In this document: positions 51,523 to 59,665 of the stretch, in pieces
Numbering within the stretch: the first letter of the stretch is position 1
Layout: each line of letters begins with the position of its first letter
NCBI GenBank assembly: GCA_903936705.1
Contig: CAIZWN010000005.1
Coordinates: forward strand, 187,883-251,882
Length of the DNA: 64,000 nt
Source of the DNA: an uncultured Myxococcales bacterium
Lineage (GTDB): Bacteria; Myxococcota_A; UBA9042; DTJE01
Direction of reading: 5' to 3'
Notes under the pieces: model-generated
The model's database searches: none
Seen by the model: only the letters and a program-made list of their open reading frames with translations
What the model was told of the DNA's origin: nothing
Made by a program: the position numbers and the translations under genes

Positions 51523-54500
51523 ATGAGACGGGCTATGTCTGGTTCAGGGACTATCGGGGTGATCTTGTTCTCAGTGATGTTCCTTGCCGCCTGCGAAGGC
51601 GCGAAGGGTCCTGTCGGCGACGCGGGAACGCCGGGCAAGTCGTGTACGGCGACCGAAGACGCCACTGCCGGAACCGTGACGATCACGTGCGAAGGCGGTG
51701 CGTCTGTAACCCTGAAGAACGGGACGGATGGCACAGCCGGACTGGCCGGTGTCGATGGCAGGCCGTGCGCCTCGACCGAGGATACCGTGGCCGGAACGGT
51801 CACGATTACCTGTCCGGGTTCCGAGGCTGTCGTCCTGTCTAACGGCAAGGACGGAACCAACGGAACCAACGGAACCAACGGAACCAACGGAGACAACGGC
51901 ACCAACGGCACCAACGGCGAATCCTGCACGGCGACCAAGGACGCCGAGACGGGCGACGTTACGATCACGTGCCCCGATGCCGAGCCAATCGTTCTGAAGG
52001 ACGGCGTTGACGGCACCAACGGCCTGCCCTGCACGGCCGTGCGTGATGCCGAGACGACGTTCGTTACGATCACCTGCCCCGACGTCGAGCCCGTTGTCGT
52101 AAACGACGGTACGAACGGCCTGGACGGCGTGAACTGCTCGGTCGTTGACAACCTCAACGGCAGCAAGACGATCACGTGCGGCTCGACCCTGGTGACTGTA
52201 TTCGACGGCGCCACAGGCCCGTCGGCCGCCGCCGTTTTCAACCTGGCCGCCGATGCGGTCCCGACCCTCGTCGCGACCGTGACCAGCGTAACGATCACCG
52301 GCAAGCCGGTCATCAAGTTCACCCTGAAGGATGGGCTGGGCCGCGGAGCGGTTGGCCTGCGCGTCGGCAGCAGCGGCGGCAACGCCCGTTTCGCCCTCGC
52401 CAAGCTGGTCCCCTTCAACGCAACCACCGGCGAGCCTGCCGATTGGGTTGATTACGTCCTTTCCGCCTCGGGCAGCCCCAGCTCGGACCGCACGGGAACC
52501 CTGAAGGACAACGGCGACGGCAGCTACGAGTACACATTCGCCATTGACGTGACCACCGTCACAACTCCGAAAGTCATCCTTTGGGAGCCGACGCTGACGA
52601 CCCGTCTGGCGATCCAGATTTCCGGCACCGGCGGCGGCATCGCCGCGGCGTCTGGCGGCATCGCCCTGCCATACGTCAACAAGATCTACGACTTCATCCC
52701 CGCGGGCGGCGCGGTCGCTGACACTCACTCGGTTGTCACGACTGCCGCCTGCAATGAGTGCCATGGTCAGTTGGCCCTTCACGGCAGCCGCATCGAGACC
52801 GGCTATTGCGTCGTATGTCATAACCCAGCCGGCCTTGGTGCCGAGCTCGACATGGCGTACATGACCCACGCGATTCACGGCGCCGCCGTCCGCAAGTCGA
52901 ACGGAGCCCCGGCGTACATGATCGGCTCGGCCAGCTTTGCCGAGGTCACCTACCCGCAGTCCCCCAACCTCTGCAAGAAGTGCCACGACGGTACGACCTC
53001 GGCCCAGGGTAACAACTGGAAGCTGTACCCGACGAAGGACGATTGTGGCGCTTGCCACCAGAACGCGCTGCTTACGGATGGCGTTGCGACCTACGAGAGT
53101 CATGTCGCCGATGCCACCAACGACACCTGCATCGGGTGCCACGGCGCTGGCAAGATGAAGGACATCGAAAAGGTCCACGCGGTCGAAAACAACAGCCCCC
53201 ATGCAACTGGCGTGGTGACTGGCGCCTCGAACTTCACGTACGAGGTCAAGACCGTAACGATGGCGGGAGATGCCACGCACCCGATCATCACCTTCAAGAT
53301 CACCCGTGACGGCGTTGCGATCGACGCCACCGCAGCGCTTCCCGCCGAACTCAGCGGCGGCCCGTCGTTCCTGCTGGCCTACGCCTTGCCGCAGGGTGAC
53401 ATCACGGACCCGTCCGACTACAACAATCTCGGCCGTGCCGCTGGCCAGCCACTGAGCGTTTCTCTGGCGAACCTTCGCGCCGGCACTGCCGGCACCTTGG
53501 CCGCAGATTCAGTCAACGCCGGCTACTACATCGCCACGTTGACCGGCGCCAACGCCTTCCCGGTTGGTGCGAAGCTGCGCGCGGTCGGCCTGCAGGGCTA
53601 CTTCTCCCAGACGGGAGTGCCCGGCTACGGCACCACAGCCCTTGGTCGCCACACTCTGGCGTCGGTTGCGCCGGTAACCGGCGACACCGTTCGTCGCGAC
53701 GTTATCGATTCCGCAAAGTGCGGCGCCTGCCACGAGTGGTTTGAGGGTCACGGCGGCAACCGCCTGGCCGGCCTCGGCACCACCGGCCAGAACATCTGCG
53801 TTCTGTGCCACGTTCAGAACCTGAGCACGGGTGGCCGCGGTGCGGACCCGGCCACAGTCCTGGCTCGCCTCAGGACGGCAGGCGGAGCAGCCCTTGACCG
53901 GAACGGCAACGGCGTCTGCGACATCACGACAGACCCGCTTACGACCGACGACCTGTACGTCGACGGCGTTTGCGACGTCCTGGACAGGATGTCGGCAGAT
54001 GGCTTCGATCCTGCTGACCCGATGACCTTCCCCGAGGTGTCCAACAACCTGAAGGACATGCTGCACGGGATCCACGGCTCGGCCAAGCGTGTGAACCCCT
54101 TCCGCGAAGTCCGTGACCGCGGCACCAGCGGCGTGTTCTTCTATGACTTCAGCGAAGTCACCTACCCGAACGAACACGACGCCTGCCTTGCCTGCCACAA
54201 GACTGGGACCTACTACCCCAATCTGCCGGCTGGCGTTCTGGCTTCGACCCTGGTGACCTACAATGGCGACGCCAACGAGAGCGGTACTATCACCTTCGCC
54301 GACATCGTCGCGGCGCGCGCCTCGGTCCCGAACGGCCTGGACACAGTCTCGACGCCCGCAGCGGCGACCTGCTCGGGCTGCCATGACTCGGACCTGGCGA
54401 TCGCCCACATGGAGCAGAACGGCGGCGCCGTGTCCAAGACCCGTGGAACCCTGGACCCGACTGCCATCGAGACCTGCGTTCTTTGCCACGGTGCGGGCCG

Positions 54501-54534
54501 TGCCGAGGACGTCAAGGTTGCCCACGGATTCTGA
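51523..54534 (+). CDS. OmcA/MtrC-family decahaem c-type cytochrome lipoprotein
   Basis: A 1003-residue lipoprotein (lipobox FLAACEG). Residues about 25-230 contain about five degenerate Cys-pair repeats with VTITC cores (DUF7151-like), interrupted by a collagen-like GTN repeat. The rest is beta-barrel segments with two pentahaem domains. Ten CxxCH motifs are visible: CNECH, CVVCH, CKKCH, CGACH and CIGCH in the first (about 408-540), CGACH, CVLCH, CLACH, CSGCH and CVLCH in the second (about 733-990). Cell-surface decahaem proteins of this type pass electrons to metals or electrodes. ATG 51523 has GGAGG; earlier in-frame ATG 51406 is upstream of the palindrome. A strong hairpin follows the stop. 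It faces the cytochrome operon. Confidence 0.9.
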   Translation: MRRAMSGSGTIGVILFSVMFLAACEGAKGPVGDAGTPGKSCTATEDATAGTVTITCEGGASVTLKNGTDGTAGLAGVDGRPCASTEDTVAGTVTITCPGSEAVVLSNGKDGTNGTNGTNGTNGDNGTNGTNGESCTATKDAETGDVTITCPDAEPIVLKDGVDGTNGLPCTAVRDAETTFVTITCPDVEPVVVNDGTNGLDGVNCSVVDNLNGSKTITCGSTLVTVFDGATGPSAAAVFNLAADAVPTLVATVTSVTITGKPVIKFTLKDGLGRGAVGLRVGSSGGNARFALAKLVPFNATTGEPADWVDYVLSASGSPSSDRTGTLKDNGDGSYEYTFAIDVTTVTTPKVILWEPTLTTRLAIQISGTGGGIAAASGGIALPYVNKIYDFIPAGGAVADTHSVVTTAACNECHGQLALHGSRIETGYCVVCHNPAGLGAELDMAYMTHAIHGAAVRKSNGAPAYMIGSASFAEVTYPQSPNLCKKCHDGTTSAQGNNWKLYPTKDDCGACHQNALLTDGVATYESHVADATNDTCIGCHGAGKMKDIEKVHAVENNSPHATGVVTGASNFTYEVKTVTMAGDATHPIITFKITRDGVAIDATAALPAELSGGPSFLLAYALPQGDITDPSDYNNLGRAAGQPLSVSLANLRAGTAGTLAADSVNAGYYIATLTGANAFPVGAKLRAVGLQGYFSQTGVPGYGTTALGRHTLASVAPVTGDTVRRDVIDSAKCGACHEWFEGHGGNRLAGLGTTGQNICVLCHVQNLSTGGRGADPATVLARLRTAGGAALDRNGNGVCDITTDPLTTDDLYVDGVCDVLDRMSADGFDPADPMTFPEVSNNLKDMLHGIHGSAKRVNPFREVRDRGTSGVFFYDFSEVTYPNEHDACLACHKTGTYYPNLPAGVLASTLVTYNGDANESGTITFADIVAARASVPNGLDTVSTPAAATCSGCHDSDLAIAHMEQNGGAVSKTRGTLDPTAIETCVLCHGAGRAEDVKVAHGF
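51853..51915 (+). repeat. Seven 9-bp tandem units in the decahaem gene
   Basis: GGAACCAAC is repeated four times perfectly (51853-51888), then GGAGACAAC and two GGCACCAAC units follow. They encode Gly-Thr/Asp-Asn triplets of a collagen-like spacer. Replication slippage could change the spacer length without shifting the frame. Confidence 0.9.
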
Positions 54535-54546
54535 TCCACGAGAATG

Positions 54547-54572
54547 GGCCGGGTCCCGAAAGGGGCCCGGCC
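54547..54572 (+). terminator. Terminator-like hairpin after the decahaem gene
   Basis: An 11-bp GC-rich stem (54547-54557 with 54562-54572, one G-T pair) with a GAAA tetraloop begins 12 bp after the stop. A true U-tract is missing, so termination may need Rho, or the hairpin may guard the mRNA end. Confidence 0.6.
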
Positions 54573-54574
54573 TA

Positions 54575-55006
54575 TTCAACCATCCACCAAGAATCTAATC
54601 TTCCATATACGACGCGACCAGACTGGTGCTTCCCTGCATCAGGTTCACAGAAGCACCAGGGAGAACCCTGCATGCCTACATCTGCGGCCGCGTGCCTTGC
54701 CGATACTCACGCACCCTACGCAAGCCTGACGCGTGACAGCCTCTCAACGAACATCCGCAGGCCGGCTCCAGGTGTGCTTTGGAGGCAGGTAGTGGCAAAG
54801 CCAGTGCCGGCCGAAACTCCGATCCCTTTGTGGCAACCCCGGGACCGGCCCTCCACAGCGCCACGCCATCAACCACGGGCGATCAGTCAACACGAGGGTT
54901 CATCGATCAGGCTTGTCGGCTGTTTTGTAACTGGGTCTATGACCAGGCGCCTGGTTACCAGATTGAAGTGATTCATATTGCGCAATGCACGAGGGGTAAG
55001 GAGACG
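54575..55006. other. Non-coding gap between converging cytochrome genes with a 10-bp inverted repeat
   Basis: This 432-bp region contains short open frames but none with a convincing start or protein. It holds a 10-bp inverted repeat (CTGGTGCTTC at 54623-54632, GAAGCACCAG at 54650-54659) and a direct repeat of CCCTGCAT (about 54632 and 54666). It may include terminators for both sides or a small RNA; I see no more. Confidence 0.5.
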
Positions 55007-56383
55007 TCAGTGACCGCCGCCCTTCTTGCCTGATCGGCGCAGGCGGACGTTCCTGATGATGTCCATGATGATGTAGGTCAGAAAGAACCCCATCGTAGCG
55101 ACAATCAGCAGCGTGTAGAGTTTTTCAATGATACCGGGCACCCAGTGCCGATCCTCGGCCAAGGTCGCGTGAATCTTGCCGGTAATCAGGGGCTTGGCCC
55201 GATCCTGCACCGAGTGGCACTTGCCACATGTCTTGCTCATGTTTGCAGGATTCGTGGACGATTTCGGGTCGGCTGATGCCCGGATATCGTGAGATTCGTG
55301 GCAACTGGCGCAGTTCGCTACCCGGGTGTCGCCCAGCTTCGATGCTGCTCCGTGATAGGACTCGAGATACGTAGGCACCCTGGCCTCGGGAATCCCGTAT
55401 TTGTTGACGACGTTCGCCTGCGAGTGGCATTTCAAGCACGTCGCTGCCACATGCGTCGTATATGTCGCTGCCCCCGAATCGAAATGCGACCGGATCTGGT
55501 GGGATCTGTGACAGTCGGTGCAGACCGGCACGTCCAGGTTCCCGTCCAGGAAGGGCTTGCCATGAACGCTCTCGAGGTAGACCTTGACGACGCCCGCATG
55601 GCACTTTCCACACGTCTCGGGAATCTTGGCCCGCGAAATGCGGTTCTTGCCGCCGTCGCGTCCGTGGGTCACGTCGTGGCTGCCGTGGCAGTCGATGCAG
55701 GTAGCCGACACCATCAGTCCGGCCTTGGTCACAGCCAGGCCGTGGATGCTGCCAAAGTAATCCTTCACCGCGCTGACCATCGCCGGGTTGAAACCCCGCT
55801 CCTCGTCAGTATGGCACTTGGCGCATGCCTGGGCCTGGTTCAACCGGAATACGGTGGACTGCGGGTCTGCTGGACGAAGAACATCATGAGCGCCGTGGCA
55901 ATCGCTGCAGGTGGCAACCTTGTCGTTCGGCGCCTTGCCATGCCAACTGTTCGTGTAGATCCCCAATTCCTTGTCGTGGCAGGCGCCGCACTGCGCTGCG
56001 ATACGCTGGTTACGGTTGTGATTCGCCCCCTTCCTGACGACGTCGTGGGTTCCATGGCAATCGACACACTTGGGAGCATCGACATTGCCGGCGCCATGAA
56101 CGCTGATCGACATCTGCGCCTCAACTGCCCCGTGGCACTTCACGCAGTTGACCTTGGGAGGCTTCGCATGGCCGTCGTCGCTGACATCGAATTCGCCGTG
56201 GCAAGCGACGCAAGACCCGCCGGCCTTCCCTTCGCCCAGTTTCATGTGGGGAGATGCCTTCAGGGCCGCACCCGAGGACACACCATCGTGGCAGTCGATG
56301 CATTCGGCTGCAGCAACAGTGAACGGGGCCGAAAAAGCAAGAACCACGACCGCGCATAGCCCGAAGCCTGGATTCGCCTTCAT
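55007..56383 (-). CDS. Membrane-anchored 13-haem c-type cytochrome
   Basis: A 458-residue protein. An N-terminal signal peptide (about 1-25) leads into a periplasmic part with thirteen CxxCH motifs: CIDCH, CVACH, CVKCH, CVDCH, CGACH, CSDCH, CAKCH, CIDCH, CGKCH, CTDCH, CLKCH, CASCH and CGKCH. The repeated SxHG and CxDCHGxHDV pattern is as in quinol-linked multihaem proteins. A single C-terminal membrane helix (LLIVATMGFFLTYIIMDII) anchors it, with a basic tail. It overlaps the receiver-cytochrome-b gene by four bases (ATGA), so they are coupled and probably form one complex: cytochrome b in the membrane, this protein as periplasmic electron exit. Confidence 0.9.
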   Translation of the reverse strand: MKANPGFGLCAVVVLAFSAPFTVAAAECIDCHDGVSSGAALKASPHMKLGEGKAGGSCVACHGEFDVSDDGHAKPPKVNCVKCHGAVEAQMSISVHGAGNVDAPKCVDCHGTHDVVRKGANHNRNQRIAAQCGACHDKELGIYTNSWHGKAPNDKVATCSDCHGAHDVLRPADPQSTVFRLNQAQACAKCHTDEERGFNPAMVSAVKDYFGSIHGLAVTKAGLMVSATCIDCHGSHDVTHGRDGGKNRISRAKIPETCGKCHAGVVKVYLESVHGKPFLDGNLDVPVCTDCHRSHQIRSHFDSGAATYTTHVAATCLKCHSQANVVNKYGIPEARVPTYLESYHGAASKLGDTRVANCASCHESHDIRASADPKSSTNPANMSKTCGKCHSVQDRAKPLITGKIHATLAEDRHWVPGIIEKLYTLLIVATMGFFLTYIIMDIIRNVRLRRSGKKGGGH

Positions 56384-57528
56384 TTGGCCCCTCCCTGCCG
56401 GGTCGCCCGGTCCTCAGACTTCCCATCGTCGGGCCCACCCGCGCCGTGCTCTGCATCGGCAGATCGGCCGGTCAGCGCCTCGAACTCCAGAGGGTGCTCG
56501 TGCAGCATTTCGGCCCGGCTGATCCGTCCCGTCAGCCAGATCCGGCTCATCGGGAACACCCCTGCCTTCAGGTGAACGTTGTACATATGCCATATGGCAA
56601 TCGTCAGGATGGCCAGAATGGCCTCGTACCTGTGAACAACCTTGGCCACGTCAAAGAACCACAGCGGTGCGATCAGCAGGACCTGGTCCTTGAACCACAT
56701 CACAAGACCCGTCAAAACCATGACGAGGGAGCCCCAGACCACACCGAAGTACTCGAATTTCTCGAAGAAACTATACTTCCCGGCCTTGGGCCGATCCTTG
56801 CGCAACCCGAAGGTGAACATGATGTTGCCGCCCGCCTCCTTCAGGTCCTTGGGAATGCTGGGCAGGATAGCACGCAGGTTCTTGTTTCCGTCCTCGGTCA
56901 AAAGGATGTACCCGATGTGGTAGAAGCTAAGGAACATCAGTCCAACAGCCGAGATTCGGTGCATCAGCCCGCGCAGGTAACTGCTGTCATCGAAGAAAAA
57001 CACACCCTTGAATGTCTCTGGAAAAAACAACGGAACGCCGGTGATGCTGAGCAACGTGAACGTAAGGATCAGCACGATGTGCTGGGTCAGCATCGGCCGC
57101 GAGAAACGCTCGAATCCGGCCTCCTCCTCCCGCTTGCGGATCCTGGAAAACCGCAGCTCGGCCAGGGAACGCACAAAACGAACCAGCTCGTCCTGCGAGA
57201 ACGGCTTCTCTATGAAGTCGGTTGCTCCAAACTTCATCGCTCCAACCGCCGAGTCCACCGATGCATAGCCGGTCATCATGGCGAAGTCGGTGTCCGGGCG
57301 AATCTTGCGGCCTTGCTCCAGCACGCCAAGGCCGTCAAGCCCCGGCATTTTTAGATCTGTGATGACAAGGTCGAACGGAGTTTCTCGAAGCTTTGCCAGA
57401 CCCGCCTCTCCCGAAGGAGCGGTTGTCACGTCGAACTCAGCACGCAACGGACTGAATACCTTTAGATAACTTTCCAGAATGATCGGTTCGTCATCGATGA
57501 CCAGCATCTTCAGCGGGGCTTGCGCCAT
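56380..57528 (-). CDS. Response-regulator receiver domain fused to diheme cytochrome b (CbcL-like)
   Basis: A 382-residue protein of unusual build. Residues 1-125 form a complete REC domain: acidic pair Asp12/Asp13, phosphoacceptor Asp58 (VITDLKMPG), Thr86 (MMTGYAS), Lys108 (FIEKPFS). After a charged linker (about 126-145) come four membrane helices (about 147-167, 188-212, 262-282, 302-322). They contain His150, His190, His204, His299 and His314, the expected haem-b ligands. The C-terminal portion (FEYFGVVWGSLVM, VVHRYEAILAIL, AIWHMYNVH, MLHEHPLEFEAL) is paralogous to the membrane part of the nine-haem fusion at 59666-61651. There is no DNA-binding domain. The likely output of phosphorylation is the cytochrome b itself. 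The operon's histidine kinase is the natural partner. Confidence 0.88.
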   Translation of the reverse strand: MAQAPLKMLVIDDEPIILESYLKVFSPLRAEFDVTTAPSGEAGLAKLRETPFDLVITDLKMPGLDGLGVLEQGRKIRPDTDFAMMTGYASVDSAVGAMKFGATDFIEKPFSQDELVRFVRSLAELRFSRIRKREEEAGFERFSRPMLTQHIVLILTFTLLSITGVPLFFPETFKGVFFFDDSSYLRGLMHRISAVGLMFLSFYHIGYILLTEDGNKNLRAILPSIPKDLKEAGGNIMFTFGLRKDRPKAGKYSFFEKFEYFGVVWGSLVMVLTGLVMWFKDQVLLIAPLWFFDVAKVVHRYEAILAILTIAIWHMYNVHLKAGVFPMSRIWLTGRISRAEMLHEHPLEFEALTGRSADAEHGAGGPDDGKSEDRATRQGGAK

Positions 57529-57591
57529 GAATGCCTCCCGAGTTCGCGGTGCAGTATTATCCGAATTGTCCAGGAGTTTCCAGTACCGATT

Positions 57592-59664
57592 TCACCTGGA
57601 TGTTGCAGGTGCCTGTTCGACGGCAGTATGGGCATCCCCGGCATCTCCCTTCAGGAGCTTCTCGATTGCCTCCATGATCTTGCGGGCGTATGCCGGATTG
57701 TGAGCGCCACCCGAACGATCCTCGTCAATGGCGGCCAGGTCACCCTTGGCCTTTACAAGGCTCTTCAGCGGCAGGCTCTTCGCCAGTTCGGCGGCCGCGA
57801 CCGCAGCCTTCAGGACGTCCAGCCGCTTGCCGACTTCCTCCTGCCAGGCCGTTGGCATTGCGCCGTACTTCTGATCGTGGCATCCGACACAGGCCTCGCG
57901 AATCTTGGCCTTGTCGTTGCCCTCGCCGATATCCACATGGCAATCCTTGCACGCAGCCTGGTCAACCATCGCGTCGGGCGTCTTCGGCACGCCAAGCGCC
58001 GAGGCCGTTCCCTGGATGAAGCCTACCTGCTTCTGATGACACGCCTCGCCGCACTCGCTGGTCTGCTGGGTGTGGTGGCAGTGCACGCACGACTTCTTCT
58101 GCAGACGCACAGCGCCGTGCCTGGTGCTGTTGTCGTGGCAGTACACGCACTGCAGACCATGCTTGGTGATGTGATCACGGTGGGACAGTTCCAGGTCGTC
58201 GTACTTGACCTTCAGCACCTTGTCCATGCTGCTATGGCAGACCTGCGTACACTTTGCCGTGATGGGCGCGGGATCGAAGCCCAGCGCACTGGCCAGAGTC
58301 TCGCCACCGGGCTTTGCCGCCTGCATGATGGCGTCAAGGTCCGACTGGACGGCCACCAGGATACGCTCGGCGTACAGCACGTTGTGCTCGCCACGCCCCT
58401 CGCGCAGGAACCTCAGGTTGTATTCCGCGCGGTCCAGGTGCGCCTTGGCTTCCTTTCGGACCGCCTCGTCCGCGATGGCGTCAGGCAGGTTTTTCACCAG
58501 TTCCCGCTTGGCCTCCACGCCATCGGTGGACGACTTCAGCAGGGACTTCCACTTGTCAAGCATCACGTCGAAGCCCTCGCCGTGGCATGCGACGCAGGCA
58601 CTGCGCGTCCCGAAGTTCACGGTTTCGCCCTCGACCGACCCTGCCATCGCACGGACTTCGCGCTTCTCGCGATGACACCCGTCGCAGCCCACCTGGGCCT
58701 TGAACATTACGTCTGGCGACGGTTCCACACCCTTCGCACCAACCCCCATGTACATGTCGCGATGCGGGTCGTGGGTATTGGAATGGCACGTGGCGCAGGA
58801 CACCTCCAGCGTTCGCACCATCTTGACCTGGCGATGCTCGATTGGCTTGTGACAGCGGTCGCAAGCGATGTGATGCTTGGCCACATGGTTATCGTGGATG
58901 GTCGCCTTGTCGAACTTCTCGACGTGCTGCTGCAAGTGACACTGGCTGCATCGCCCCGGCGGAACCTCACCCTTGCCGGACGTTACTTCCAGGTGGCAGT
59001 CGCTGCACTTCATGCCCAGGCCCACGAACTTTTCGTGACTGACCGAGAATCCCTTGTGCGAAACCGGGGCGTCAGGCGCACCGTGGCACTTGCACCCGGC
59101 AATTGCCACACCCTTCGACAAATCCTTGAAATGGCACAGGAAGCACGACTCCTTCGTGACCTTCATGTGTTCGCCCTGGACGATACGCGAGTGGCACGCC
59201 ACGCACGGCAATTCCATGCCACGAGGACGGCCGGTCAAGTGGGCCTTGTGATCGAAATCGATTGTCTTGTCGAACTTCACCGGGCCTGACAACGTGCGGC
59301 CTTCGTGGCAGCCCGACTTCAGGCAGGACGAGTCCGGCACTTCGGCGCGAGGCATGTAATCGTAGGCGCCGACCAAATACTTTGCCGTGTTCCACACATT
59401 GCGGGACTGCTGGGCAATCGTCCCAGGGACACTGTCCGAGTTGTGACACTTCCAGCAGGGCACGTCCGAATGAGCGGAATCCTTCCACTCCTTCACGAAC
59501 GGCTCCTCGAAGTGGCACGTCGAGCAAAAGCCTGTCGATCGCGAAAGAAAGTAGGCTGCCGATATCATGGCAACGTACAGGCCCAAAACCACGGCCCCGA
59601 CGGTAGCCAGAACCTTCCAGTTTCGGACGACCCAGGTTCGAATGGTTCCCTTTGTGGCGTTCAT
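57592..59664 (-). CDS. Multihaem NapC/NirT-type membrane-anchored cytochrome c (about 18 haem motifs)
   Basis: A 690-residue protein with one N-terminal membrane anchor (about 17-38), then the NapC-like FCSTCHFEEPFVKEWKDSAH. I count 14 canonical CxxCH motifs. Four non-standard sites follow the same spacing: CLKSGCH (CX4CH), CTQVCH and CGEACH (CX3CH) and CKCH (CX1CH). If all carry haem the total is 18. A Cys-free helical stretch (about 360-460) and an Ala/Lys-rich C-terminal tail separate haem blocks. It could move electrons from quinol to outer periplasmic carriers. Its stop and start are 1-63 bp from the neighbours, so it is co-transcribed with the cytochrome-b genes. Confidence 0.85.
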   Translation of the reverse strand: MNATKGTIRTWVVRNWKVLATVGAVVLGLYVAMISAAYFLSRSTGFCSTCHFEEPFVKEWKDSAHSDVPCWKCHNSDSVPGTIAQQSRNVWNTAKYLVGAYDYMPRAEVPDSSCLKSGCHEGRTLSGPVKFDKTIDFDHKAHLTGRPRGMELPCVACHSRIVQGEHMKVTKESCFLCHFKDLSKGVAIAGCKCHGAPDAPVSHKGFSVSHEKFVGLGMKCSDCHLEVTSGKGEVPPGRCSQCHLQQHVEKFDKATIHDNHVAKHHIACDRCHKPIEHRQVKMVRTLEVSCATCHSNTHDPHRDMYMGVGAKGVEPSPDVMFKAQVGCDGCHREKREVRAMAGSVEGETVNFGTRSACVACHGEGFDVMLDKWKSLLKSSTDGVEAKRELVKNLPDAIADEAVRKEAKAHLDRAEYNLRFLREGRGEHNVLYAERILVAVQSDLDAIMQAAKPGGETLASALGFDPAPITAKCTQVCHSSMDKVLKVKYDDLELSHRDHITKHGLQCVYCHDNSTRHGAVRLQKKSCVHCHHTQQTSECGEACHQKQVGFIQGTASALGVPKTPDAMVDQAACKDCHVDIGEGNDKAKIREACVGCHDQKYGAMPTAWQEEVGKRLDVLKAAVAAAELAKSLPLKSLVKAKGDLAAIDEDRSGGAHNPAYARKIMEAIEKLLKGDAGDAHTAVEQAPATSR

Positions 59665-59665
59665 A

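Noticed and set aside
54483-55033. Two plus-strand open frames after the decahaem gene
   Set aside because: No ribosome site, biased composition and no recognisable protein; one of them overlaps the terminator-like hairpin and the other the end of the 13-haem gene.
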